Assembly (NCBI RefSeq): GCF_002127325.2
Contig: NC_035436.2
Location: forward strand, 112,243,591 to 112,307,590
Reading direction: 5' to 3'
Source: Helianthus annuus
Lineage: Eukaryota > Streptophyta > Magnoliopsida > Asterales > Asteraceae
DNA length: 64,000 nucleotides
The notes under the pieces are model-generated. The model saw nothing but the letters and a program-made list of their open reading frames with translations. It did no database searches and was not told the DNA's origin. The first letter of the stretch is position 1, and the number at the start of each line of letters is the position of its first letter. The position numbers were made by a program, and so were the translations under genes. Positions 14,516 to 26,668 of the stretch are shown here, piece by piece.

Positions 14516-14579
14516 AATACCCCACACTTGAACTTTTGCTTGTCCTCAAGCAAAACTCTTTAAATGTGGCTTACACTCC
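14516..14579 (-). other. Polypurine tract and stem-loop of D
   Basis: Minus-strand AAGTGTGGGG lies next to the 3' LTR and is the plus-strand primer. Next to it, 14534-14555 forms a perfect 9-bp stem (TTTTGCTTG with CAAGCAAAA) around a TCCT loop. A variant of the same unit lies at about 26076-26114. H inserted right after this segment. Confidence 0.75.
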
Positions 14580-15070
14580 TGTAGGTCCCCTTGAGTCTAT
14601 GGATCGTCACAGAATCGTCTTTCCAATCAAGAGTGCGGAATCCTCTTGATCAGAATTAGCAGAAAAGTGTAGAAACAGAAATCAGCAATCACTTTGAAAC
14701 CGGGTTTTATTGATTATCTATCAAGACTGATTACAATCAATCAAACCCTAACCACAAACCCTAATTTCGTCCAAACAAGCACTCTCACGAAATTATGTCT
14801 CTCAAACTCTATTTTGGCTGATTAACCTAAACCCTAATGTTTAACCTTGTTTATATACCACAAGGTTTACAACTGGGCTAGGTTAAAGACTCCTGGGCTG
14901 CGAATTGGACAGGCCCAATTCGCCCCCCATCACCCAATCCTTTGGGTTTAGTTAGCCCAAACATTACAACTAACTATTACAAAGCTAAACCCGCTAACCG
15001 TTTATTGTTAAACTAATTACAAGATATCCAAAGACCAAATCTAAGCTGTTGTCACAAACATGCACCAACA
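14580..15070 (-). repeat. 3' LTR of H
   Basis: It is 491 bp, nearly identical to 24371-24861, with TG...CA ends. The polypurine tract lies on its internal side at 15071-15081. Confidence 0.94.
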
Positions 15071-15081
15071 AACTCCCCCTT
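15071..15081 (-). other. Polypurine tract of H
   Basis: AAGGGGGAGTT on the minus strand abuts the 3' LTR. Element I has the identical tract at 58068-58078. Confidence 0.8.
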
Positions 15082-16987
15082 GACAATAGCTTCATAAAAA
15101 CTTTGTCTTGAGTCAAAACTTTGTCTTCGGTCTTCTTGCAATCTTCAAGTAATCTTGCACTGTCTTTGGTCTTTGGATAGCTTCAGCTTCAATAGCTTCT
15201 GTCAGCAACAGACTGTCAGCAACAGACTCCCCCTAAGCTGATGCATCCAATCACCAAATCTTCAACACGTTAGCGTTTGAGTAAACTCCAGTTCAGCATT
15301 TGCACAGCAATCTTCAAACTCTTCAATCTTTGTCTGCAATATAGAAAGGAGGTTCTACCATGCATCCAATCAAACTCTCATCTTCACACTTTACAGCAAC
15401 TTCACAGCAACAAACCGCTTCAATCTGTATACTATAAAACAAACATCTCGAGAAACCATAAGAATTTTTCAACATAAGTTAAATAAATTATTATTTTTCA
15501 AGAGATAGTTAAACTGTATAACAGATTAAGCTTTTTCAACTTCATCACCAACACGCAAAACTTTTTGTTCAACACTGCAGAAGTTAAAAATTTTGAACTC
15601 ACTTTCTAACACCGTCTCCCCCTATCAGTAACAATTCCTCCATGAATAACAGTTTTCCGTACGTTAAGGATTTTAAACAGAAAAAGACACTATTTTTGGA
15701 TTTTTTATATTTTCTGAAAGCAAGTAAATACAAAAACAATAAACACTCTATTTTTGTGAGAATCACCGGTAAGAAGATCATATCAGAACAATCAAACTGT
15801 TTCACACAATTAGATAATTCTTTATTCAATTTTTCGTGAAAAGCAGTTCAAGACGATTACCAGTATGTTTGTCCACTTAAACAAAATGCATGAACATTTC
15901 AAGTACCATTACCGTGTGATACGTTAAGGTAATTTTATTTCTGAAATATTAGCGTGTCCCACAACAGGATATACCCCCGCGATCAAGGTATGCACAAAGA
16001 TTCATCGTAGTAGGTGAGTATACTGATGTCATCCTTTAAGATATCCTGACTGTGTCTAGCATTTAATCTGTTTTATCATGTTTTGATTGCTTAACTATGA
16101 ACACCCAAATAACTACTAATCAAATCCTGGAAATATAAACAGCACACTCTATCATGCAAGTATCTTCCCTACCACATATTTCACAAGTCCAATCCAGAGT
16201 TCTGAAATCTTAACTGGGAATAGGTTGAGAAGAGAACATAATAGATCTTTAGTAGAGATGGTATAATATACAGATCAAATGAGATTTTCTCAGTTTGATA
16301 TAGGTTTCTTGGGTTTCTTTTGGGCACTTGAGGGCCTCTTTCGGGTGTATTAGATCTATAGCGCGACAACGAACAGCTAGGTCAGCATGTATCTGGATGC
16401 AGCAGAAGCTGTCGTTGCCTAGCACCTCCAGGTCAGCATATATCTGGATGCAGCAAAGGAGGTACACGACTTTTTTCAGAGAAGATTTCAGAATCAGATC
16501 AAAATTGTGTGTATCGGGAAATATACAGACATTCAAATAGAAATGAGCTAATTCCAAGTGACTATCTTTCCTGGGGTCATGTACAATTTTAGTTCTAACA
16601 GACAGACAGCCAAGATATCCCTAGTTGAAACAACAGTATAAAGACCCAAAACTTCAGATTTTGGCAATCTATCAACGCAAGAATTAAGGTCATTAAACCA
16701 TACATCACTGATATGTTCCCCACTCATATTCAGTTCATTTAAGTTTATATCACATTGGTAAGTTGATTATTTCATGCTTTTTGCCTACTGGTACATCATA
16801 TAATGAAGCTGCTATCACACTTAAGCAATTCATGTTCAATTTCAGTGTGACAGTCTAACCTGCTGATGTACTATCATTTCTCCTTTTTCACACAGTGATA
16901 ACTCATTTTTGATTTTCTATTTTTTTATGTTTTTGATTTTTTAAGAAAAGCAGTAAACTATTTACAAAAATTCTTATGAAAAACCAG
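15082..16987 (-). other. 3' non-coding region of H
   Basis: These 1.9 kb lie between the pol stop and the polypurine tract, where SIRE elements usually carry an envelope-like gene. I see no long frame and no similarity to the env-position gene of element I. A short repeat (AGGTCAGCAT then TATCTGGATGCAGCA) occurs twice at 16379-16456. Confidence 0.6.
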
Positions 16988-19900
16988 TTATTCAGGATTC
17001 CTCATCCCGTTGAGTTCGACTAAATGTTCAAAGCGAACCCTGTCAAATGCTTTAGTATAAAGATCTGCCAGGTTATCCTCTGTGTCGACTCGATGTAATT
17101 CAATTAGTCTCTTTTCAGCACAATCCCGTATAAAATGATGACGTATGTCAATATGTTTTGTGCGACTGTGATTCACGGGATTATTAGTTATTGAAATAGT
17201 GGCATTATTGTCTATCATAATAGGAGTACGAGTGAAATCCAAACCGTAATCGCGCATTTGCTGTTGTATCCAGAGAACCTGAGAGCAGCAGCTTCCAGCA
17301 GCAATATATTAAGCTTCACACGTAGATGTAGACACACAAGATTGTTTCTTGCATTGCCAAGATACAATCCTGCCTCCTAAGAACTGACAACCACCTGTTG
17401 TAGACTTTCTGTTCGATTTGCATCCTCCAAAGTCTGAGTCAGTGTAAGCAACAAACGTCAGATCACTATCAGCTGGATACCACAACCCAAGTTTAGGTTT
17501 CCCCTTCAAGTAACGAAGAATCCGCTTCACTGCTTACATGTGTGACTCTTTAGGATTCGCCTGATATCTGGCACACAAGCATACGGCAAAGATGATATCA
17601 GGTCTTGAAGCAGTCAAGTACATTAGAGAACCAATCATTGCCCTGTATTGAGTAGGATCAACGTCTTCAGTACTTTCGTGATCTGGGCCAAGATTGTGAT
17701 TTTCGCATATGGGTGTGTTGGAAGTAGTGCAATCATTCATTTTCAACTGACTCAAAATGTCATACACATACTTTGTTTGATGAATAAACATCCCATCCGC
17801 CTTCTGTTCAACTTGTAATCCCAGAAAGTAAGACAACTCACCCATAGCACTCATTTCGAACTTGCTCTTCATCACCTGCTCGAACTCTTTACACATGCTT
17901 TCATCAGATGACCCAAAGATGATGTCATCCACGTACACCTGTACCAGCAGAAAATCTTCCTTCTTCCTCTTGATGAACAGTGTACTGTCAATCTGACCTC
18001 TTTCAAAACCATTCTTTATCAGATGTGTAGACAGTGTCTCGTACCACGCCCTGGGAGCTTGATGTAACCCATACAAAGCCTTATCAAGTTTGTACACTCG
18101 ATCTGGATAATCTGGATCAACGAACCCATCTGGTTGTGAGACATACACCACTTCTTGGACTTTCCTGTATAGAAACGCACTCTTCACGTCTAGTTGGTAA
18201 ACTTTGAAGCCCTTGAAAGTTGCGAAAGCCAGAAACAAACGAATTGCATCCAACCTTGCCACTGGTGCAAACACCTCATTGTAATCTATCCCTTCTTGCT
18301 GATTAAAACCTTTGACCACCAATCGAGCCTTGTTTCGCGTAACTATACCTCTTTCATCTTTCTTGCACCTAAATACCCATTTAGTGCCAATCTCTCTTTC
18401 ACCTTTAGGAAGATCAACCAACTCCCAAACTTTCAACTTAGCAAACTGGGCCAATTCCTCTTGCATAGCTTCAACCCATGAATTGTCTTTAAGAGCCATA
18501 TGAATGTTCTTCGGCTCCTCTTGGGAAATAAAGCAACTATACAAGCATTCGTTCACAATCCCAGTCTTCTCAATCGACACAAATAAACCAGTATTCGCTG
18601 CTATGCTTCTTCTCGTCTGAACACCTGCAGTAGGATCTCCAAGTATCATGTCAACTGGATGATCCCTATTTGCTCGTGTAGTAGCAACCGCATCGACTTC
18701 CAAATTGTCACCAAGGTTTGATCCAACCTCCCCCTGAATATGCTGATCCGCAAACGGATTAATGAAATCCTCCCCCTGATTGGGTTCGGGTTCATCGTCA
18801 CTTGAATCAGTATCAGCAGCATCTTGGGAAGTTTCAGGAGCATCTGTCATATCAACATTTGATCTAGGCATGAACTCGCCTTCATCATCTCCATTTATCA
18901 CTGTTTGAATCAGCTGAGACTCATCTGTATTGGAAAACTCAGGAATATTAAATGATTTAAAAACACTTTCATAATCATATAATATAGCTGGTCCACTCGT
19001 TGACTGTTGAGGTTTGTAAGAGGTAATTTCTACATTAAACACAACCTCAATTTTACCAGTTATTAGATTAAAAACCCTTTTATTCGGTGCGCCAGGTACG
19101 TAACCTAGAAAGTAGCCCTCGTCAGCCACCTCACCGAATTTTTGTTTATCTTTATTTCGCACAATGGTGCAGGGTAATCCAAATGGTTCAAAGCCTTCTA
19201 AGTTTGGTTTCTTGTTAAACATTAATTCATGACAAGTTTTGTTAAAACGTTTAACAGTCAAAACTTTGTTTAGGACATAGCAAGCTGTATTCACAGCTTC
19301 TCCCCAGAAAAGAACAGGTAGCTTAGAATCTGAAAGCATTGTCCTAGCGGCTTCAATCAACGTCCTGTTTTTCCTCTCAGCAACTCCATTCTGTTGAGGC
19401 GTATAAGGAGCAGAATATTGATGTTTAATTCCCTTGCGAAGACAGTAGAGATCCAGAATACGATTCTTGAACTCCGTGCCATTATCACTCCTTATCCTCT
19501 TGATCTTTGCATCATGGACGTTTTCCAATTTTGTAAAAAGATCTATCAACATCTCTGCTGTCTCATCTTTTGTACCTAAAAAGAAAACCCATGAATAACG
19601 TGAGTAATCATCAGTGACAACTAAACAATAGTACTTTCCACCTATGCTCCTCATGTTCACTGGACCGAATAGATCCATGTGAAGTAATTCGTAAGGGGCA
19701 TCTATGGAATTTACTGTTTTTGATTTATGAGGTTTCTTATGTTGTTTTCCCTTTTGACATGGAAGACATTTGTCTTCCACTTGAAACCTCCGCAATGGTA
19801 CCCCTTTCACTAGCTCATTTTTAACAAGATAGTTCATTTTGCGATAGTGAATATGGGCCATGCGTCTGTGCCACAACATCGATTCAGCTTCAGATGCTTT

Positions 19901-20320
19901 TGATAGTAAACACGCCACCACTGCAGTTGGATCCTTAGCACCCATGTCCATGACATAAGTGTCATTTCTCCTTGGCGCTCGCATCACTATCCAATCGTCC
20001 GGTATCTCCAAACCTGGTTTCAACACTAATGCTTCAGTCTTGGTAAAATGGACCGAGTGACCCTTGTCGCAGACTTGTGACACGCTCATCAGATTGTGTT
20101 TAAGCTGCTCCACATAGTTCACTTTGTCCAGTGTGATCTTCCCATTGGTTTGAGTCTTTCCTCGTCCAGTAATTCTACCACCTTTCGCACCCGCAAAATT
20201 TACTTGTCCTCCATCATATTCTTCAAACTCAGTCAACAATCTCGCATCCCCCGTCATGTGCCTAGAGCAGCCACTATCAACATACCACAAGTTGATAATC
20301 CTCCTTAGCAGCTCCTGCAC
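16988..20320 (-). pseudogene. pol: Copia pol of H: protease, integrase, reverse transcriptase, RNase H
   Basis: One frame, continuous with gag apart from stops. In order: protease motif WYVDSGCSRHMTG; GAG-pre-integrase zinc finger (LWHRRMAHIHYRKM, CLPCQKGKQ); integrase core with HMDLFGP, RSDNGTEF and QNGVAERKNRT; reverse transcriptase with TKWVFRCKKDE, KARLVVKGF and YVDDIIFGS; RNase H with YTDSDFGG and, after breaks, DNNATISI and TKHIDIRHHFIRD. Nonsense codons fall at 17531-17533 (TAA) and 17306-17308 (TAA, where a Glu codon is usual), both in RNase H. The stretch before the protease is separated from gag by TAA at 20336-20338 and preceded by a pyrimidine-rich run ending GTGTGCAG, so splicing or suppression at the gag-pol border is possible. 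Confidence 0.92.
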
Positions 20321-20335
20321 ACACCAACCAAGAAA

Positions 20336-23300
20336 TTAGTTAGATTGGGGGACCCAAGCCTTAATGGTCTTGGGTCGTCCAAATTCACCAACCACCGGAA
20401 CATCCATCCAATATCCATTACTCCTGACTGGAGTCTTGGATCTTAGACCTGTTGGAATCCGATTTTGATTTCCACTAGGTCTTTGTTCCTGAGGGTTCCT
20501 ATGTGTGTTTGGACTATTTGACCTTTGAAAATTTTGATTTTGATTCCAAGAAGCATTATTATTATAATTTCTAAAGCCATTGTTATAAAAATTTCGACCA
20601 CCATTATTTTGGTATCGATTTTGATATTGACCTTGACTTCTGAAATTATTTGTATTTTGGTTGTTCATTTTTGGTGAACTGCTTCTAGGTCTCTCAAATC
20701 TGCCTGGTGGAGATCTAGGCTGAAATCTAGGTTGATTTCTTTGAAAACGAGGAACTTGTGGAGTTCCTTTTTCAGCCTTATCCACACCAACAGCAACTGT
20801 CTCTGGTTGCTTAGGAGCAGATTTCTTTGGAGAGTTGGACTCTCTCTCCTGCTTATCACCACTTTTCTCTGGTGACTTCTCTCTCTTCCTCTCATTCACT
20901 TGTGCTTCATTCTTTTTGTTAGGACAGCAGCTAGCTACATGTCCTTTGGTGTGACATTTGAAGCACGACATCTTTTTCGAAGACTTCTTATCTGAAGCCT
21001 TTGAACTAGATTCAGGCTTTGATGATGATGCTTTAGAAGAATCTGGTTCAGTTTGCTTAATTTCAGAATTTTCTTTGTTTTTATTTTTAGCAAACTCTAC
21101 GTTCGATTCATTTTCAATAACAGCTGTCTCATTATTCATGTCACTTCCTTGAACAAAATTTATCTTTTTAGCAAAAGTCGAATTTTTATTCTTAGGTTGT
21201 GAAGTGTTCTTTTTCAAAGCTGGTTTGCTGTTATTATCCTTCTTAGCATCACCTCTCTCAGACTCATCACCTTGACTTGCTGTGGAACTACTTGGTGCTG
21301 TTGACATAAACTTTGTTAGCTCATCTTCATCAGGTAGGAATGAATAATCATGACTAAGAGGAGGTCAGACTTCATTATAGCCTTGGAATCCCACACTAGT
21401 CTTGTCATTACTCTTCTTTAACCCACCCATCATATGTTTCATAACAAAAGTAGAATCCCTGAATTGACCCAATTTCTTTTCAAGTTCAACAATTCTGAGT
21501 TGAGCATCTGACAACTCTTTGTTTTTATCGGAAATCTCTTTTGTTTTTTCAGCCATCATGTCATGAGCTAAGTCTATGACTTGAAGTTTTTCATTTAAGT
21601 TGCAGGTTACGGCTTCAATTTCACTTTAATAACCTTTTATTTTCTTCAAGTATGACATTTCATTTCTTTTAGCAAAAAAGTTTGATTCTTTAATGTTAGA
21701 CATTTCGCTTACCAAACTTTTGTTTTGTGCAGACAACCTGTCAACCTCACCCTGTAGTTCACGACATTTTAAACACACAAAATTAGATTTTACCTCTCCT
21801 GTTTGTTTGTCAAGGTTGGCCATTAGAGCTGCAAGCTGAGCTTCCAATTGTTTATACTTAGCATCCTTTTCCTCAGCTTCTCTTTCATATTCAGACTTTT
21901 GTTTTTCATCTTCAGCACCTGTTGTCTGATCAACCTTCTTTTCTTCAGCTCTATTCTCTACCTTCACCTCAGCATCCACTTTCACTTCAGCATCATCTAC
22001 TTTAGCTTCACCATCATCGATTGGAGTAATCTCTGCCATGAATGCTTGAGTGATATCCCCATCATTTTCTAAGTGAATGCTCCAATCATATGAACCCTCT
22101 CTTGCAGTAGAGATCAACGCCTTTGAGCTAGAGTTGCTTGATGCATTCCTGTTGTTTGAACTCTGACTCGAGTTGTCTTGTTTTTGTTTCTGACACTCCC
22201 TAGCAAAATGCCCATAACTTTGACAGTTAAAGCACCTCACTTTGGCCTTGTCGAAACCAACACTCCTTCCCACAAACTTTCTTCCTGTTCTGTTAATGAA
22301 CCTTTTCACACGCCTAGAAATCATGGCCATTTGCCATTGCAAATCCATCTCTTCAAAATCATCAGGGTCAATCTGATCATAGTCTTCATCTAAAGTAGCA
22401 GGATCAGAAATCTTTCCCTGAATATAGTTTTCATAGGAAGCAACAAACGAAGCAAGTAGAGCCAGATGCTCTTCAGCAGACTTCACACTCATTGGCATTG
22501 ACTTAGCAGTAGTACTCTGCTTAGAAGCTGATGTTTTCTTTATTCCTGATGATCCTCCTGAAGCAGCAACAAAACACACATCACCATCCTGATTCACCAT
22601 AACCTGCTCGTTCTCACATGATAAAAACGCAGTAGCTGAGTCGCTAGAAGCGTTGTGAGATGAAGAAGATGTAAGCCCATTGTAAACAGCCGGATCTTGA
22701 ACCTGATCATATCCAGTATCTTTCTTCTTCATACTGAGCTCATAAGCTCTCAACTTTCCTACTACCTCTTCAAGCTCTTTTGTTTCATAATCTGCTTCAC
22801 CCTTGATCATTAGAGTGTAGATATCCCACTTAGTAGGCAAAGCATCTAGCAGCTTGTCATTCTTCTCTACGTCAGAATAGCAATCGATCTCATAATTGTC
22901 CATTTCTGACATCAGATGGTAGTAACGAGTGATGACGTCTTCAAGTGACTCATGCTTCATGTACTTGAAAACAGCAAACTGCTTCTTCAGTAGATCAATC
23001 TTGTTCTTCTTGACATCAGCATTACCAGCGTATCTTTTCTCCAAAGCATCCCACATATCCTTTGAGTTAGTGTACTTTTTGAAGGTATGTTTGATGCTAT
23101 CAGGTAACGACATTTTGATTGCAGCCAAGGCTCTCTTTTCAGCCTCATACATCTTTTTATCATTTTCTTGCATGTTCACATATTCTGTTCGACGTGGTCT
23201 ACCCTCAAAGTCATGTGTAGGATTCACGTAACCATCTTCGATGCATGTCCACATGCGCGTATCCTGATATTCAATGAAGGACTGAAAACGATCCTTCCAT

Positions 23301-23401
23301 GTCAGATAGTTTTCCACCTTCATCATCTTAGGTGGTTTGTTGGTAGTACCAACCTCATGCTCCATCTTCAACAGCTCGTTCAAAGTAGACATGTTTGACA
23401 T
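20336..23401 (-). pseudogene. gag: Copia gag of H (SIRE-like)
   Basis: It starts at ATG 23401. The N-terminal half is a Copia capsid (YLTWKDRFQSFIEYQD, MWDALEKRYAG, LDALPTKWDIYTLM), followed by a knuckle CFNCQSYGHFAREC, an acidic coiled-coil stretch, and in the last third a second knuckle CFKCHTKGHVASCC and an Asn/Arg-rich tail. The frame carries TAA at 21626-21628 and TGA at 21365-21367 before the terminal TAA at 20336-20338, all in one frame with pol. The first two look like decay; the last may be the natural gag end. The gag is about 1,020 codons, large for Copia but usual for SIRE-type elements. Confidence 0.88.
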
Positions 23402-24350
23402 TTTAACGTTAACAGACTGAGAAAACCGTACAAAAGTCGTCCGAAAACAGTGGTTACCAAATTACACCATTAGAATCGTCTCGAAAAGACGAATCCAATG
23501 ATATATAATGTCAAAAACCGAAATTCGCACGAGTTCAACGGTGCAAACGGTTCTGTCAAACGAGCTACGGATCAATTTCTATTCGCAAAACACTGAAAAA
23601 TTTCCGACGCTTGCCAATGGAAATTCCACCTCTTAATTTTGCTGCTAAATTCGCTGGTTAAAGGTTAATTTCGCTGGACTAATGTTTGTTTAATTTCGCT
23701 GATGTAGTTTAATAGTCAATTTCGCTGATAAGGTTCGCTGGTTTATTTTCGCTGCTCTATTTCGTGAATACGACGAACAGTAAATTCGCTGAGAATCGTA
23801 ATAACTTCGCTGTGGAAAGTTATACGATCACCAAAGTCGCCTTTGGATTTAACTACGCCGGTAAGTTTGCTAGTCAAATTCGCAAATCAGTCAAAATCGC
23901 CAGAACAGTTAATTTCGCTAGTCAGTCAAAACAGCTAATTTCGCCAACCAGTTAATTTCGCAGATCTGCAAATTTGGAAGGTTAATCTTTTCGAAAATTC
24001 TGATTATTCTCCAACACAATTCTGCAAAATCAAACAAGCAAATCAGTCAACTTTTGATGAAAATTTTGATGAAATTAATGAAGAACACGAAGAACAGTCT
24101 TCGAATCTTCAAGAAATTTAGCCAAAATTCTTCAAAACTATCAACCAAAAACAATCCTGCAAACCCTAAAACCTGCAAAACAGCAATCAAACAAACCAGA
24201 ATATCAAAACAGCCAACAAAAATCAAAAATCAGAATCAAAACACACAAAAATTTCGAAAATTTTAAAAACCCTAATTTTCAGGTTTCAAAAATTTCGAAA
24301 TTTTACTCCCTGTTTCTGCAGCAAACAATTCTGAACCGAGCAATCAAGAG
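23402..24350 (-). other. 5' leader of H with reiterated TTCGCTG word
   Basis: A leader of 950 bp between primer site and gag. Between 23632 and 23965 about a dozen copies of a word close to AATTTCGCTG occur at irregular spacing, separated by T-rich or unrelated sequence. I see no gene. Confidence 0.8.
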
Positions 24351-24368
24351 CCTAATGCTCTGATACCA
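24351..24368 (-). other. Primer-binding site of H (initiator tRNA-Met)
   Basis: TGGTATCAGAGCATTAGG on the minus strand, 2 nt from the 5' LTR. The first 12 nt match the complement of the plant initiator tRNA-Met 3' end. Confidence 0.85.
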
Positions 24369-24370
24369 AT

Positions 24371-24861
24371 TGTAGGTCCCCTTGAGTCTATGGATCGTCA
24401 CAGAATCGTCTTTCCAATCAAGAGTGCGGAATCCTCTTGATCAGAATTAGCAGAAAAGTGTAGAAACAGAAATCAGCAATCACTTTCAAACCGGGTTTTA
24501 TTGATTATCTATCAAGACTGATTACAATCAATCAAACCCTAACCACAAACCCTAATTTCGTCCAAGCAAGCACTCTCACGAAATTATGTCTCTCAAACTC
24601 TGTTTTGGCTGATTAACCTAAACCCTAATGTTTAACCTTGTTTATATACCACAAGGTTTACAACTGGGCTAGGTTAAAGACTCCTGGGCTGCGAATTGGA
24701 CAGGCCCAATTCGCCCCCCATCACCCAATCCTTTGGGTTTAGTTAGCCCAAACATTACAACTAACTATTACAAAGCTAAACCCGCTAACCGTTTATCGTT
24801 AAACTAATTACAAGATATCCAAAGACCAAATCTAAGCTGTTGTCACAAACATGCACCAACA
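24371..24861 (-). repeat. 5' LTR of H
   Basis: 491-bp LTR paired with 14580-15070. A TATA-like TATATAAA lies at 24641-24648 on the minus strand. It is followed by the TSD ACTCC. Confidence 0.94.
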
Positions 24862-26075
24862 ACTCCCAAATGGAATAGGTAGAAGAGAAAGTTTTTGGCT
24901 TTTCATAGAGTGTCGGGAATCCAAGATCTTTGTAAGTTTTATTTTTATTTATTTACAATCCTATTCGTTATGATTTATTTAGAACGTTTCACAAGATAAA
25001 TTACTTATTCGGGCATAGCATGCCTTATTAAAATTCCATTTATATACAAGTTCACATACCTCACGGGAGATCACTCAACACTCGGCCGAAGGTGTAACTT
25101 TTTTTAGTGAATCACTCGAGAGCGGCATGGAACTTACGCCTTCCATAGGCTTGCCAAGCAATCAATCCTCCTCCTTTTTAACTTTTTACCTTTGTAAATA
25201 TCAAGATGACTTTTTGGGTGAAGGGTTAGGCTTGGGTTAAAGGTGGGTGGTTGGGTTAGTGGTTAGTAAAAGGGCGAAAATCGTAAAAAGCGTCGGTTTT
25301 CGTGACACACCTTGTTTTTAGTGACTTTTTATTTTGAAGTATTTCTCCAAACAAGCTTTTATATAGCTTTTGTTTGTTCTTGACTTCATCATATTTTTTT
25401 TTTGATAAGTCACATAAAATAGCGAGCTTACGAAAAACCGAGCTTGTTACTAAAATAAAGGGTGAAAAATAAAAAAAAGGGTTTTTGGTGGGTAAAAAGG
25501 GTTTTAGGGTAATGAAATGAAAGGTTTAGGCTCAAAGGGGCTAACTAGGGGGATTTTGGGTAGGTGGTAAAAAAAATGAAAAATAATGGTGTAGAAAGAA
25601 AAATATGGTTAGTCCTAATGCCTCCATCACTTACTTACTCGGGTTTAAGTTGGTAAGGACCGGGAATGTATCGTCGTGGCAAGTTCTAGAGTTGTAAGAA
25701 CCAAGCGGCTATTCACACAAGAAACGAAAAATGAGCATTTAGTCTAAAGATGTATATTTGTATGCTCAATAAAGGCTCAAAACTCACTTTTGTGGGAATG
25801 GGTTTTTAATGCGATCAAGTATATATAATCGAATTTTTAACTAGACTTGTTATGCCGTTTCGTAATTTTCTTATGTTGGTTCTTTGTTAACACGACGCTA
25901 TCGGTTGTAAATTTGTAAAAATATAACCTTTTTAGAACTTGTTATTCCCAAATTAAACCAAGAGAAGTAAAAAAAAAACGAAAAGTTTTTGAAAAAATTT
26001 GGGGTGTTTAGCGGTTCCAATAGAGTTTTGTGTAAGGCTTGTATTTAGGATTTGCAAAATTCAAGGTTTTAGCAT

Positions 26076-26114
26076 CCCCCCCCACACTTAAATTACACAT
26101 TGTCCTCAATGTGT
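26076..26114 (-). other. Second polypurine/stem-loop unit of D
   Basis: CCCCACACTT followed by a perfect 8-bp stem (26095-26102 ACACATTG with 26107-26114 CAATGTGT) around the loop TCCT. The layout and loop equal those at 14520-14555 but the stem sequence differs on both sides in a compensating way. Confidence 0.75.
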
Positions 26115-26194
26115 CCCAAAAATAAGGTTTTTGGTTGATTAGAATGTGTAAAAGTGGGTTAAAAAGCAAAGATTTATGTTACTGGCATCCTGGA

Positions 26195-26380
26195 CACGGC
26201 CCCGTGGTGACCGGGCACGGCCCCGTGGTCAGGTGCCAGTAACAGAAATTAAAGAAATAAGACAGAAGCCTGGACACGGGGGCGTGTCCGCTGAACACGG
26301 CCCGTGTCCAGTTACCTGAACTGGGCGTTTTTCTGCAGGTGGCTCAGCACGGGGCCGTGTTGGTTGGGCACGACCCGTGT
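26195..26380. repeat. Cluster of paired CACGGCCCCGTG palindromes (3' internal)
   Basis: Three pairs with spacers, for example CACGGCCCCGTG then GTGACCGGG then CACGGCCCCGTG. Variants are CACGGGGGCGTG, CACGGCCCGTG, CACGGGGCCGTG and CACGACCCGTG. Confidence 0.85.
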
Positions 26381-26668
26381 TGAGCCTTCTGTGATCCCCT
26401 TTCTCCTCGGTCCACAGAGACAAAATGGAGATTTGTGTCGGGTTGCTCTGTTCTTTGTGCATGGGGCCATTTTTCTCGTTCCCTTTTTCATCCATTACCA
26501 CCATGAGTGTGTTTTATTCTGCAAATTAAAACTAAAAGATTAAACTAAACTAGGGATAGTTCCGCGGAATGCCTCCGTGGTGCGCCACGTTTATAAGGGT
26601 CCTTGGCTAGACCCAATGCGAGGTTATATGTTTTCTGAGTGGGATGCCTGGCGTCCCATGTTACACCG

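Larger units (their letters stand above)
14580..24861 (-). mobile_element. SIRE-like Ty1/copia element H inside D
   Basis: Two 491-bp LTRs (14580-15070 and 24371-24861) start TGTAGGTCCCC and end CACCAACA. The TSD is ACTCC (14575-14579 and 24862-24866). From right to left: primer-binding site for initiator tRNA-Met, long leader, large gag, pol in Copia order (protease, integrase, reverse transcriptase, RNase H), 1.9-kb 3' non-coding region and polypurine tract. The LTRs differ at about four sites. Several in-frame stops make this copy defective. The large gag with two knuckles and the long 3' space suggest the SIRE lineage. Confidence 0.93.
24867..26668 (-). other. 3' non-coding internal region of D
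   Basis: No reverse transcriptase, integrase or envelope sequence is recognisable in these 1.8 kb, which in full Athila elements would hold about 4-6 kb of pol and env. It contains a second stem-loop/purine-tract unit at 26076-26114, homopolymer C8 near 26076, and a palindrome cluster at 26195-26380. Confidence 0.7.

Noticed and set aside
15082..16987. An env-like gene in SIRE H
   Set aside because: Only short frames of up to about 100 codons, with no coiled coil, Pro-rich or membrane features and no match to element I.
24351..24368. tRNA genes suggested by tRNA-like sequence (also 11790, 29230, 40019, 49660)
   Set aside because: Only 12-18 nt complementary to tRNA 3' ends next to LTRs; these are primer-binding sites.
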